From: Clostridia bacterium
Lineage (GTDB): Bacteria; Bacillota; Clostridia; Oscillospirales; Acutalibacteraceae
Length of the DNA: 64,000 nt
Assembly (NCBI GenBank): GCA_017434895.1
Contig: JAFSGB010000028.1
Span: 1-64,000 of the forward strand
Reading direction: 5' to 3'
Shown here: in pieces, positions 42,620 through 51,657 of the stretch
Numbering within the stretch: the stretch's first letter is position 1
How the letters are laid out: each line of letters begins with the position of its first letter
Made by a program: the position numbers and the translations under genes
Notes under the pieces: generated by a model
What the model was told of the DNA's origin: nothing
The model's input: only the letters and a program-made list of their open reading frames with translations
Database searches by the model: none

Positions 42620-42859
42620 ATGAACAATACTATTATTGTTGCATTAATTTCCTTTGCAGGTACTCTTATAGGTACTGCAGGCGGTATTTTGGCTTCAGGC
42701 AAGCTGACCGCCTTTCGCTTAGAGCAACTGGAAAATAAGCTGGATGCTCAAAGCAGAAGCGTGGCGAAAATCCCCGTTATTGAAGAAAAAATCGGAGGAA
42801 TAAACCGCCGAATTTCTCTCCTTGAAAACAGCAGTTTTGCCCACTATGACGCAAACTGA
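42620..42859 (+). CDS. Holin-like protein with coiled coil
   Basis: The 79-aa protein has one N-terminal membrane helix (IIVALISFAGTLIGTAGGILAS), then a predicted coiled coil (FRLEQLENKLDAQS, IEEKIGGINRRISLLE). This resembles XhlA/DUF7365-type phage proteins often found next to lysins. No endolysin gene follows. A GAGAGGTG site favours the ATG at 42620 over the longer frame. A terminator shared with pflA ends the module. Confidence 0.65.
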   Translation: MNNTIIVALISFAGTLIGTAGGILASGKLTAFRLEQLENKLDAQSRSVAKIPVIEEKIGGINRRISLLENSSFAHYDAN

Positions 42860-42898
42860 CATTTTTGTTCTGACATTCGGCAAAACCGCTTCAACTTA

Positions 42899-42934
42899 AA
42901 AAGAGCTGAAATCTTTTAGGATTTCAGCTCTTTT
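42899..42934. terminator. Bidirectional terminator, head module / pflA
   Basis: AAAAGAGCTGAAATC (42899-42913) pairs perfectly with GATTTCAGCTCTTTT (42920-42934). Its right arm overlaps the last codons of pflA. Confidence 0.9.
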
Positions 42935-43631
42935 CCATGATACTGTTTAATTCTTTCATTCTTTCACTGCTTGGCTCGGGTGTATCCTTTAAAGGAAATT
43001 CTATTCTTAAATTATCATACTTTGTTTGACAGAGTTTTTTAAAGGGTAAAAGCTCTGTTTTTTCTATATTGGGGTATTTTTTTATAATTTCCTTTAGTTT
43101 TAGGATATTATCCTCATTGTCGTTAAGTGTTGGAATTATAACCTGTCTAATCCAAGTAGAGATTTTTTTGCTTTTCAAATAATCCAAAAACCTTAAAACC
43201 TCTGATAGTTCCGCTCCCACATTTTTGCGGTAATCCTCGGTATTTGTATATTTAATATCCAAAAGCACTAGGTCGGTATATTCCAAAAGCTCCTTAATAT
43301 CCTCATTTAAGGTATATCCGCTGGTATCAAGACAGGTGTGAATGCCCTTTTCTTTGGCAAGCTTGAATATTTCACAGGCAAATTCAGGTTGGGCAATAGG
43401 TTCCCCACCCGACAGGGTAATTCCGCCCTTGTTACCGAAATATTCCTTATACCTTAAAGCCTTTTCCACAATCTCCTCGGCAGTATACTGCTCTCCACCC
43501 TCAAAAGCCTTGGTTTCGGGGTTATGACAGCAAAGGCAGTTTAAAGGACAGCCCTTAAAGAAAACCACAAAACGGATTCCGGGGCCATCCACTGCGCCCA
43601 GTGACTGAAAGGAACTAATTCTTCCCGTCAT
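42924..43631 (-). CDS. pflA: Pyruvate formate-lyase activating enzyme
   Basis: PflA (235 aa) is a radical-SAM enzyme that makes the glycyl radical on PflB. The 4Fe-4S ligands are Cys28, Cys32 and Cys35 in CPLNCLCC; GPGIRFVVF and the SAM motif GGITLSGGEP follow. Its ATG shares a base with the pflB stop (TAATG), so the pair is coupled. Confidence 0.95.
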   Translation of the reverse strand: MTGRISSFQSLGAVDGPGIRFVVFFKGCPLNCLCCHNPETKAFEGGEQYTAEEIVEKALRYKEYFGNKGGITLSGGEPIAQPEFACEIFKLAKEKGIHTCLDTSGYTLNEDIKELLEYTDLVLLDIKYTNTEDYRKNVGAELSEVLRFLDYLKSKKISTWIRQVIIPTLNDNEDNILKLKEIIKKYPNIEKTELLPFKKLCQTKYDNLRIEFPLKDTPEPSSERMKELNSIMEKS

Positions 43632-45865
43632 TAAACAACCTCGTGGAAGGTACGGCTTATAACCTCGCGCTGATGCTCGCGGGAAAGCTTATGGAAATTA
43701 ACCGCATAGCCCGAAACACGGATTGTAAGATTGGGATAAGCCTCAGGATTATTGTAAGCATCAATTAATGTTTCGCGGTTTAGAACATTAACATTAATGT
43801 GATGAGCCTTTTTAGCAAAGTAGCCGTCAAGAATGGTTACGAGATTATCCACCCGCTCACCCTCCTCCTTGCCGAGAGCCTCAGGTACAATAGAGAAGGT
43901 ATTTGAAATACCGTCACGGCAGTCATTATAATTAAGCTTAGCTACCGAGTTGAGTGATGCCAAAGCGCCGTTTTCCTCTCGGTTGTGCATTGGGTTAGCG
44001 CCGGGGGCAAATGGCTCGCCAGCCTTTCTGCCATCGGGTGTGGCAGCAGTATTCTTACCGTACATAACATTAGAGGTAATGGTAAGCAGTGAAAGTGTGT
44101 GCTCGGCATTGCGATAGGTCGGAGTACGTCTAAGCTCAGTTATGAACTTGTGAGAAAGCTCCTTTGCAATTGAATCAACACGGTCATCGTCATTACCGAA
44201 CTTGGGGAATGAACCAACGGTGTTAAAATCTACAATGTATCCGTTTTCGTCTCTAATAGTATGAACATCGGCATATCTGATAGCACTAAGGGAGTCAGCC
44301 ACTACCGACAGACCTGCGATACCAAAAGCCATAAAGCGGTGAACATCTGTATCATGTAAAGCCATTTGAGACTTTTCATAAGCATACTTATCGTGCATAT
44401 AGTGAATTACATTCATTGTATTAACATAAAGCTGAGCCAACCAACGAATGTATATATCGAAGCGAACCATAACATCTGCCATATTCAAAATCTCGTCCTG
44501 CATTACTTTCATTTGAGGACCGATGTGAATACCGGTTGTGGTATCGTAACCGCCGTTAATTGCAATAAGCAAAAGCTTTGCCAAATTACAACGAGCGCCA
44601 AAAAACTGCATCTGCTTACCAACACGCATAGCCGATACACAACAAGCAATAGCGTAATCATCGCCATAAATGGGACGCATTATGTCATCATTTTCATACT
44701 GAATAGAGTCGGTATCACAAGAAACTTTTGCGCAGAAGCGTTTAAAACTGTCTGGCAAAGAGTTTGACCAAAGAACCGTAAGGTTAGGCTCGGGTGAAGA
44801 ACCTAGTGTGTAAAGGGTGTTAAGCACGCGGAAACTGTTCTTTGTAACCAAGGTTCTGCCATCCTCACCCATACCGCCGACAGCCTCGGTAATCCACATG
44901 GGATCGCCGCCGAAAAGCTCATTGTATTCGGGTGTGCGAAGATGGCGGGCAAGACGCAGCTTCATAACGAAATCGTCCATTAGCTCTTGAGCGCCCTTTT
45001 CATCTAAAGTTCCGTTTTCAATATCACGCTCAATATAAATATCAAAGAATGTGCTTACTCTGCCAAGTGACATAGCTGCGCCGTTTTGCTCCTTAATTGC
45101 AGCAAGGTAAGCGAAATATGTCCACTGAATAGCCTCTTTTGCATTGGCGGCAGGCCCACTTATATCGTAGCCATACATTTCTGCCATTTCTTTCATAAGC
45201 TTTAAAAACTTAATTTGGCGGAAAAGCTCCTCATCAAGACGGATTTGATCGGTTTTAAACTCAGTAATTCCAAGAGCTGCCTTGTCCTTTTCCTTTTCTT
45301 CAATTAGTCTGTCAATACCGTAAAGGGCTACTCTGCGGTAGTCGCCGATAATTCTGCCTCTGCCGTAAGCATCAGGAAGTCCTGTTATAACATGGCTTCT
45401 GCGGGCAAGACGCATTTCCTCGGTATAAGCTCTGAAAACACCGTCATTATGGGTTGTTCGGTAACGGAATTCGTTTTCAATCTTATCGCCAACCTTATAT
45501 CCGTAAGCCTCACAAGCCTGTCTTGCCATACGCATACCGCCAAAGGGGTTAACACCTCTTTTTAAAGGGGCATCGGTTTGCAAACCTACAATAAGCTCAT
45601 TTTCCTTATCAATATATCCGGGGGCATAGGTTGTGAGAGAAGATACCGTATCAGTATCTATATCAAGCACTCCTCCCCTTGCACGCTCTTCCTTGAAAAG
45701 TTCGTTAACCTTAGCCATAAGGTGGGCAGTTCTTTTGGTGGGAGTAGTATCTAAAAAAGTGTTATCTCCCTTATATTCCTTATAGTTATTTTGGATAAAA
45801 TCACGAACATCAATAATATCCTTCCAAGCTGAGCCTTTAAATCCGCTCCAATTTTTGTGTTCCAT
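43631..45865 (-). CDS. pflB: Formate C-acetyltransferase (pyruvate formate-lyase)
   Basis: PflB (744 aa) converts pyruvate and CoA to acetyl-CoA and formate in anaerobic fermentation. The catalytic pair Cys408-Cys409 is in AIACCVSAM, and the radical glycine is Gly719 in [21 protein letters not shown] and [21 protein letters not shown] are further family motifs. Length and both ends are normal. It links the glucuronide operon (pyruvate) to acetyl-CoA. A promoter overlapped by a palindrome lies upstream. Confidence 0.97.
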   Translation of the reverse strand: MEHKNWSGFKGSAWKDIIDVRDFIQNNYKEYKGDNTFLDTTPTKRTAHLMAKVNELFKEERARGGVLDIDTDTVSSLTTYAPGYIDKENELIVGLQTDAPLKRGVNPFGGMRMARQACEAYGYKVGDKIENEFRYRTTHNDGVFRAYTEEMRLARRSHVITGLPDAYGRGRIIGDYRRVALYGIDRLIEEKEKDKAALGITEFKTDQIRLDEELFRQIKFLKLMKEMAEMYGYDISGPAANAKEAIQWTYFAYLAAIKEQNGAAMSLGRVSTFFDIYIERDIENGTLDEKGAQELMDDFVMKLRLARHLRTPEYNELFGGDPMWITEAVGGMGEDGRTLVTKNSFRVLNTLYTLGSSPEPNLTVLWSNSLPDSFKRFCAKVSCDTDSIQYENDDIMRPIYGDDYAIACCVSAMRVGKQMQFFGARCNLAKLLLIAINGGYDTTTGIHIGPQMKVMQDEILNMADVMVRFDIYIRWLAQLYVNTMNVIHYMHDKYAYEKSQMALHDTDVHRFMAFGIAGLSVVADSLSAIRYADVHTIRDENGYIVDFNTVGSFPKFGNDDDRVDSIAKELSHKFITELRRTPTYRNAEHTLSLLTITSNVMYGKNTAATPDGRKAGEPFAPGANPMHNREENGALASLNSVAKLNYNDCRDGISNTFSIVPEALGKEEGERVDNLVTILDGYFAKKAHHINVNVLNRETLIDAYNNPEAYPNLTIRVSGYAVNFHKLSREHQREVISRTFHEVV

Positions 45866-45912
45866 ATATATTTATTCTCCTTGTATTAACATACCACATG
45901 TTGGCGTTTACT

Positions 45913-45941
45913 ATTGTACCACAACACAATATATTGTGCAA
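45913..45941 (-). promoter_or_regulatory. pfl promoter with overlapping palindrome
   Basis: TTGCAC (45936-45941) and TACAAT (45913-45918) on the minus strand have a 17-bp spacer. A perfect 14-bp palindrome, CACAATATATTGTG (45925-45938), covers the -35 and spacer. Such a site would let a repressor, for example a Rex- or CRP/FNR-type protein, block pfl transcription; the protein is not identified. Confidence 0.65.
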
Positions 45942-45993
45942 GTATTGTTTTTAATTTAACAGAACAAATTTTTTAGTCTTAAATTTATATTTT

Positions 45994-46854
45994 TCATTCA
46001 AAAGTACTAAAATCTTTGTTGTATATTTCCTTAAATGTAAAAAGATGGCCTGAATCACTGTCTCTGTACCCCGGAAGTGTTGCCAAATTCACATTATGAA
46101 GACTGCGAAAAATATTATCGTCGGCATTAGGGTTAAACTTTAAAATATCTTCAATAAGTCGTTTGGTTTCCCGTCTCTTAGAAGCATTTTCCAAATCAGA
46201 ATTTTTTTCAGTTCTTTTGCAAGCGCACTGCAAAAACTCCAAATCATTGTATCTACTCCAAGATATAATATCCTTTTCCTTTACCTTATATAAAGGTCGG
46301 ATTAGCTCCATACCCTTAAAATTAGTACTGTGAAGTTTGGGCTGCATTGTCTTGATTTCTGAGGAGTACATCATACTCATAAGCACCGTTTCAATAACAT
46401 CGTTTAAATGGTGACCTAGGGCAATTTTATTGCAACCAAACTCCTGAGCCTTACTGTAAAGGCAACCCCTCCTCATTCTGGCACAAAGGTAGCAAGGCGC
46501 ACCGTCGCATCGCTCGGTAACCTCAAAAATATCACTTTCAAAAATTGTTACGGGTAGCTTCATAATATGAGCATTTTCCTCGATTTTCCGTCGGTTAGCC
46601 TCATTGTACCCAGGGTCCATTACAAGGTACACCAAATCGAAATGTACCTTACTGTACCTTTGCAAATTTCTCATACAAATGGCCATTAGCATAGAGTCTT
46701 TACCGCCAGAAATACAAACGGCAATTTTATCACCTTCGGTAATGAGGTCATATTCCTGTACCGCCGCCACAAAGCTATTCCATATCGTTTTTCTGTATTT
46801 TTTAATTATACTTCTCTCAATGGCAATATGCCTTTCCAAAATTTTCTCAGCCAA
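45994..46854 (-). CDS. TtcA-family tRNA 2-thiolation enzyme
   Basis: This PP-loop ATP pyrophosphatase has SGGKDS (49-54 of the 286-aa form), a GAPCYLCARMRRG cysteine pair and a later CAC pair, and LGHHLNDVIETVLM. It fits the TtcA group, which thiolates cytidine or uridine in tRNA using an Fe-S cluster. The open frame extends to a TTG at 46920, but that lies in the terminator hairpin of the upstream gene. A TTG at 46854, six bases after GGAGG (46861-46865), gives MAEKILERHIAIE and is the likely start. Confidence 0.85.
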   Translation of the reverse strand: MAEKILERHIAIERSIIKKYRKTIWNSFVAAVQEYDLITEGDKIAVCISGGKDSMLMAICMRNLQRYSKVHFDLVYLVMDPGYNEANRRKIEENAHIMKLPVTIFESDIFEVTERCDGAPCYLCARMRRGCLYSKAQEFGCNKIALGHHLNDVIETVLMSMMYSSEIKTMQPKLHSTNFKGMELIRPLYKVKEKDIISWSRYNDLEFLQCACKRTEKNSDLENASKRRETKRLIEDILKFNPNADDNIFRSLHNVNLATLPGYRDSDSGHLFTFKEIYNKDFSTFE

Positions 46855-46873
46855 AACAGGCCTCCTTAAAATT

Positions 46874-46917
46874 AAAAAATCCGCTACAGATATTATACCT
46901 GTAACGGACCTTTTTTT
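46874..46917 (-). terminator. Terminator of nhaC
   Basis: AAAAAATCCGCTACAG and CTGTAACGGACCTTTTTT arms form a long stem with one or two mismatches, and the minus strand ends in TTTTTT. It overlaps the longer open frame of the TtcA-like gene. Confidence 0.8.
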
Positions 46918-46948
46918 CAATAGTAATTATATAGGTTTTGATTCCTAA

Positions 46949-48535
46949 TTAAACTGTTTTTTTGTTAGTTATTGCCTTTATTACAAACAGTGTAATAACC
47001 GTAAGAACAATAGCAACGCCCAGAGAAATGTATACATTGTGAACAAAACCGGCTAGAATATAGCTTACAAAGGATATAGCCGCAACGGTTAAAGCATAGG
47101 ACAACTGTGTTGATACATGATTAATGTGGTCGCACTGTGCGCCGGCAGAGGACATAATCGTAGTGTCGGAAATGGGCGAGCAGTGGTCACCGCAAACAGA
47201 GCCTGCAAGGCAAGCCGACATACTGATAACACCAAGACTGCTTCCAACAGGGAATATAGCCAAAACAATAGGAATAAGGATACCGAAAGTGCCCCAAGAT
47301 GTGCCGGTTGCAAAGGAAATACCACAAGCAACAAGGAATATAATTGCGGGCAAGAAATTGTTAAGACCGCTGGCATTAGCCAAAGCGCCCTCTACAAAAG
47401 CGGCAGAATTAAGTAATCCAGTCATATTCTTTAGAGTTGTAGCAAGGGTAAGAATTAAAATTGCAGGAACCATTGCAATAAAGCCCTTAGGAATGCAAGC
47501 CATAGCTTCCTTGAAGGTAACAAGGCGTCTTGCAATAAAATAAACCACTGTAACAACAAGTGCTACAAGACCGCCCCAAGGAAGGCCGACGGTAGCATCG
47601 GTGTTGGAGAAAGCATCGATAAAGTTCATATTGCTGCCGCCCTTGCCTACATAATAAAGAGCGTAAACACAGACTGCAATAAGTATAATAATCGGAAGAA
47701 CAAGGTCAATAACTCTTGCTTTTTCGGTTGCGGGCTTTTCTTCATCATTACCAACAACGCTTGTGCCGAAGGTAAACAAATCACCCTTTTCGGCATTAGC
47801 CTCGTGAAGCTTCATAGGGCCGTAATCAAATTTCATTAAAGCGATTGCAATAATGAAAACAAAAGTTAAAAGAGAATAGAAGTTATAAGGAATAGCTCTG
47901 ATAAACAGTGATAGACCCTGACCCTCGGGAGCATAGCTTGAAACGGCAGCAGCCCAAGAGGAAATGGGAGCTATCATACAAATAGGAGCAGCAGTAGCAT
48001 CAATCAAATAAGACAGCTTCGCGCGGGAAATCTTTGCCTTATCGCAAACGGGACGCATTACTGCGCCAACTGTTAAACAGTTGAAATAGTCGTCAATAAA
48101 AATAAGTACCCCAAAGGCGAATGTGGCCAAAGCGGCGCCGATTTTGCTCTTAACGTGCTTGCTTGCCCAAATGCCAAAGGCCTGCGATCCGCCAGCTCTG
48201 TTTAAGAGTGCTACAATAACTCCCAAAAGCACCAAGAATATAAATATACCGGCACTACCTGAAACGGCAGAAATAAAACCGTCGTTAGTAATGGAATCGA
48301 GTGTTTTAAGTGGGTTAAAGCTTGTGGCTAACAAGCCGCCTACCAAAACACCCATAAAGAGTGAGGAATAAACCTCCTTTGTGATAAGAGCCAAACCGAT
48401 TGCAACTACAGGCGGGAAAAGAGACCACAGTGTGCCAACGGGATTTGTAATATCGCCTGTGAAAGCACAAAGTACGCCAAAGCCTACAACGAAAGCAACG
48501 ATTAACAGTTTAGGAATAATCTTTTTAACTTGCAT
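46949..48535 (-). CDS. nhaC: NhaC-family Na+/H+ antiporter
   Basis: The 528-aa membrane protein has about 12-13 hydrophobic helices and NhaC features: LWSLFPPVVAIGLALITKEVYSSLFMGVLVGG, GVLIFIDDYFNCLTVGAVMRPVCDK, WGTFGILIPI and GDHCSPISDTTIMSSAGA. It probably exports sodium or other ions in exchange for protons; some relatives are malate/lactate exchangers. An AAGGAG site precedes the ATG. It is followed by its own terminator. Confidence 0.9.
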   Translation of the reverse strand: MQVKKIIPKLLIVAFVVGFGVLCAFTGDITNPVGTLWSLFPPVVAIGLALITKEVYSSLFMGVLVGGLLATSFNPLKTLDSITNDGFISAVSGSAGIFIFLVLLGVIVALLNRAGGSQAFGIWASKHVKSKIGAALATFAFGVLIFIDDYFNCLTVGAVMRPVCDKAKISRAKLSYLIDATAAPICMIAPISSWAAAVSSYAPEGQGLSLFIRAIPYNFYSLLTFVFIIAIALMKFDYGPMKLHEANAEKGDLFTFGTSVVGNDEEKPATEKARVIDLVLPIIILIAVCVYALYYVGKGGSNMNFIDAFSNTDATVGLPWGGLVALVVTVVYFIARRLVTFKEAMACIPKGFIAMVPAILILTLATTLKNMTGLLNSAAFVEGALANASGLNNFLPAIIFLVACGISFATGTSWGTFGILIPIVLAIFPVGSSLGVISMSACLAGSVCGDHCSPISDTTIMSSAGAQCDHINHVSTQLSYALTVAAISFVSYILAGFVHNVYISLGVAIVLTVITLFVIKAITNKKTV

Positions 48536-48933
48536 TGTTTTAGAACTCCTTTATAATAAATTAATACTTCTAAATAATACCATATTTTGTTTTTCTAGTC
48601 AATTAAATATTACGCCTACAAATTTGTGATATTTTTACAAGTATATACATATTATATATATAGGGCGTTAAAATGGGAATAGTTTTTAAAAAAATTTTTA
48701 CACAACATTTAGTATAAATTTTAAAAATTTGCTATTTTCCCACCACTTTTAGGGGTTTTAGGGCTTGTTTTCAGGTTGCATCGCCCCACAATGTGGCGAT
48801 TTTGTAGGACTTCACAAGTCAATTGTCAAAAAATGTCAGTAAACTTGCAATTTTCAAAAAGTTACAGCTTTGTAACCTTTTAATTTTCGGAACATTTTGA
48901 GCATTTTGCACAAAATTGCACTTTTTTTTTGCC
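48536..48933. other. Long AT-rich spacer between divergent genes
   Basis: No gene is seen. It contains a small hairpin ATCGCC..CACA-AT-GTGGCGAT (48780-48801), a GTTACA/TGTAAC stem (about 48861-48876), runs of A and T, and short GCACAAAATTGCAC symmetry near 48906. No known riboswitch or small RNA was recognised. The hairpins lie upstream of the mapped promoter and so are not part of the downstream mRNA. Confidence 0.4.
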
Positions 48934-48962
48934 TTGACATGCTAAATTTTATTGGATATAAT
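48934..48962 (+). promoter_or_regulatory. Promoter of the Rpf-like gene
   Basis: Consensus TTGACA (48934-48939) and TATAAT (48957-48962), 17-bp spacer. The leader of about 65 nt has an AATGAGAC/GTCTCATT stem-loop (48986-49016) just before the AAGGAG site. Confidence 0.9.
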
Positions 48963-49033
48963 GACACACGCTTGAGAAAAAATCAAATGAGACGCCTAAA
49001 AAATCACAGTCTCATTAATCAAGGAGTTATTGG

Positions 49034-50044
49034 ATGATAAGAAATTTAAAGTGTCGTGTGCTTGACTTTTTAGTCAGCAGACGGGTGCGAATTGGTGGCA
49101 TTGCCTTAGTTTTGGCATTCACCGTTTCAGCGGCAACTTTACTTGGATGTCCCATTCACACCATAGAAATTTTCACAGGGCAAAATATTAATGTATTAGC
49201 AACGACCCTTAACGGCAGAGCATCTGCCACCGCCAAAGAAATAAAAGAAGTATCCTACCCCGTGTATGTTACATGCGGTGACAATACTGTTACAGTTGAC
49301 TTTATAAAGGGTACCGTAGCCGATGCATTACTTATGGCAGGCTTTACTCCCGACAGTGACGATTACGTTGAGCCTTCGCTCGACACTGTAATCACCGAAA
49401 CCGTTTATGTTGACTATGTCAATGTTCAGTATGTAAGCGGAAGCTATACCGAGGCTATTGCCTTTGATACTAAAACCGTTTACAACAACAGTAAGGACAA
49501 GGGCATTACCGAGCTTACCCAAAAAGGAGTTAACGGTAGCCGCGAGGTTTTTTACACCGAAAAGCTTGTAAACGGAGTGTCTACCGAAAAAACCGTCACT
49601 GAAACAAAGGTTTTAACAAATCCCGTAAGCGAGGTTAAGACTGTCGGCACAAAGGTTAATGCTATTAAAACGAGTGCAGATGTAGAGGACATATCCACCC
49701 TACCCGTTCCTTTCACAATCGAGCTTGACGCTAACGGTAACCCCATTAAGTATAAGTCTAAAACTACTGTTAGAGCAACTGCTTATTCCTACACTGGTAA
49801 CAACTGCTCCACAGGTGTTGCTCCCCAGCCAGGTTACATTGCAGTTAACCCTAAGGTTATTCCTTACGGCACCAAAATGTACATTAAATCTCCTGACGGC
49901 AGTATTATTTACGGCTATGCCGTTGCGGCTGACACCGGCGGATTTATCAAACGCTACCCCACCGGAGTTGACCTGTTTATGACAACCGAAAGCGCTTGCA
50001 CCAACTTTGGCGTTCGCAATATGGAAATCTATATTTTAGAGTAA
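49034..50044 (+). CDS. YabE/RpfB-like cell-wall protein (DUF348-G5-3D)
   Basis: The 336-aa protein has an N-terminal membrane anchor or signal helix (about 21-38), a DUF348-type ubiquitin-like domain (78-120), a G5 domain (about 128-208) and a C-terminal 3D domain (245-336). The 3D aspartates are Asp300 in AADTGG and Asp313 in GVDLF; the domain is a lytic-transglycosylase-like fold acting on peptidoglycan. YabE and RpfB share this order and work in wall remodelling and resuscitation. A strong promoter and a leader hairpin precede it, a terminator follows. Confidence 0.9.
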   Translation: MIRNLKCRVLDFLVSRRVRIGGIALVLAFTVSAATLLGCPIHTIEIFTGQNINVLATTLNGRASATAKEIKEVSYPVYVTCGDNTVTVDFIKGTVADALLMAGFTPDSDDYVEPSLDTVITETVYVDYVNVQYVSGSYTEAIAFDTKTVYNNSKDKGITELTQKGVNGSREVFYTEKLVNGVSTEKTVTETKVLTNPVSEVKTVGTKVNAIKTSADVEDISTLPVPFTIELDANGNPIKYKSKTTVRATAYSYTGNNCSTGVAPQPGYIAVNPKVIPYGTKMYIKSPDGSIIYGYAVAADTGGFIKRYPTGVDLFMTTESACTNFGVRNMEIYILE

Positions 50045-50048
50045 TTTA

Positions 50049-50079
50049 AAAAGCGAGAAGTTTTAAACTTCTCGCTTTA
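50049..50079. terminator. Bidirectional terminator, Rpf-like gene / mnmE
   Basis: AAAGCGAGAAGTTT (50050-50063) pairs with AAACTTCTCGCTTT (50065-50078). Confidence 0.85.
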
Positions 50080-50080
50080 A

Positions 50081-51439
50081 TTATTTTCCTACGCAAAAGC
50101 TTTTAAAAATTTCATCAGCAACCTCATTGGTCACCCGCTTACCTGTAAGCTCAAACAAAGCCGACAGAGCATCATCAAGACAAATTCCCACTGCATCAAG
50201 GGTTTGTCCTATCATTATGGCGGTATAAGCCTCCCTCACTGCTTTCAAAGCGCGGGCCGCACAAGCGCGCTGACGCTCGTTTATTAGCACTGCGCTATCC
50301 GGCGAAAGCCCGAATGTGCCGCAAATTTCATTAATTTTTTGCGAAAGCTCATTTGTGCCCTTATTTTCCTTTGCGGAAATTTCCACAACCTTAAAGTCCC
50401 TAAAAATTTCACGCTCTAGCTGACTGCCAAGGTCGGTTTTATTTATTATTATAAGTACATTTTTGCCCTTAAGACTTGCTAAGAGCTTTAAATCCTCGTC
50501 ACTTAAGGGATTAGAGGCATCAAAAACCGCCAAAATAAGCTGGGCAGAATCAATCCTCTTGCGAGCCAAATTAACACCTATGCTTTCAATAGTGTCACCC
50601 GTATCCCGAATGCCCGCAGTATCCGCAAGGCGAAGAACTATATCCCCTACCCTTACGGTTTCCTCGATAACGTCACGTGTGGTGCCCGCAATATCGGTAA
50701 CGATTGACCGCTCAGCACCGCTTAGCATATTCATAAGTGAGGATTTACCCACATTAGGCTTGCCTACAATGGCGGTGTCCACACCCTCGCGAAGTATTTT
50801 TCCTGCATCGTATTCCCTAAGCATAATTTCGAGACTTTTTTTGGCATTTTCAAGCATCTTAGAAAAGCTTTCGCGGTCAAGACCCTCAATATCCTCGTCA
50901 GGATAATCAGAGAAAACCGAAATCGCCGCATCTGCCTTTGTAAGGCTTTGGATAATTTTATCGAGTTTTTCGGCGGTTTTACCCAGATGCGCCGCGCGCG
51001 AAAGCCTTAGCTGAGCATCACTTTCAGCAGAGATAAGACCCATAATGCTTTCTGCCCTTGTAAGGTCGGTTTTGCCGTTTAGAAAGGCACGTTTGGTAAA
51101 CTCCCCACCTTCGGCAGAGAAGGCGCCTGAGGAGAAAATAAGCCGTAAGGTATCCCGCAAAATAATAGCACCGCCGTGAAGTGAAATTTCTACAGTATCC
51201 TCACCGGTATAGCTATGGGGAGCCCTAAAAACCAAGGCAACGCCGTCGTCAAGCACTGTGTCGCCATCCTTGACCTCTCCGTAGGCGGCAGTGTAGCCTT
51301 TAAGCTCTGCTAATTTCTTGCCCGAAAAAGGGAAAAATACCTTGTCCGCAATTTCTATAGCTTTATCGCCCGAAATTCTGATTACACCTAAGGCTCCAAG
51401 CCCAGAGGCAGTAGCAATAGCGGCAACTGTACGAGACAT
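50081..51439 (-). CDS. mnmE: tRNA modification GTPase MnmE
   Basis: MnmE (452 aa) is the GTPase and methylene-THF-binding partner of MnmG in cmnm5U34 synthesis. It has the N-terminal formyl-THF-like domain, the G1 motif GKPNVGKSS (226-234), TTRDVIEE, DTAG and NKTD, and the C-terminal Cys449 in the final CVGK that is needed for catalysis. The length is normal. It heads towards the Rpf-like gene and shares a bidirectional terminator. DUF1653 lies 4 bp upstream. Confidence 0.97.
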   Translation of the reverse strand: MSRTVAAIATASGLGALGVIRISGDKAIEIADKVFFPFSGKKLAELKGYTAAYGEVKDGDTVLDDGVALVFRAPHSYTGEDTVEISLHGGAIILRDTLRLIFSSGAFSAEGGEFTKRAFLNGKTDLTRAESIMGLISAESDAQLRLSRAAHLGKTAEKLDKIIQSLTKADAAISVFSDYPDEDIEGLDRESFSKMLENAKKSLEIMLREYDAGKILREGVDTAIVGKPNVGKSSLMNMLSGAERSIVTDIAGTTRDVIEETVRVGDIVLRLADTAGIRDTGDTIESIGVNLARKRIDSAQLILAVFDASNPLSDEDLKLLASLKGKNVLIIINKTDLGSQLEREIFRDFKVVEISAKENKGTNELSQKINEICGTFGLSPDSAVLINERQRACAARALKAVREAYTAIMIGQTLDAVGICLDDALSALFELTGKRVTNEVADEIFKSFCVGK

Positions 51440-51443
51440 TTTT

Positions 51444-51656
51444 TCACTCCCCTAAATATTCGAATCTTTTAAACACCTTACCGTCACGCTCTACGGTTTC
51501 GTTCCACATACTGCTGGGTCTTACCCAAACCTTTCCGTCATTTTTCAAATCTTTATACACAACCATTTCCTCAAGGGTTTCAGAATGTCGGGCGATTGCC
51601 ACGACCTCATACTCATTACCCTTGAAATGGCGGTATTTACCAATTCTTATTTCCAT
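51444..51656 (-). CDS. DUF1653-family small protein
   Basis: The 70-aa protein has the DUF1653 pattern: IGKYRHFKGNEYEVVAIARHSETLEEMVVYK, then VWVRPSSMWNETVERDG and RFEYLG. It resembles a small SH3-like beta barrel. Function unknown. It sits between the M18 peptidase (one-base gap) and mnmE (4 bp) in a tightly packed run. Confidence 0.9.
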   Translation of the reverse strand: MEIRIGKYRHFKGNEYEVVAIARHSETLEEMVVYKDLKNDGKVWVRPSSMWNETVERDGKVFKRFEYLGE

Positions 51657-51657
51657 A

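Noticed and set aside
48536..49033. c-di-AMP (ydaO) riboswitch before the Rpf-like gene
   Set aside because: The conserved ydaO core was not found, and most of the spacer lies upstream of the mapped promoter.
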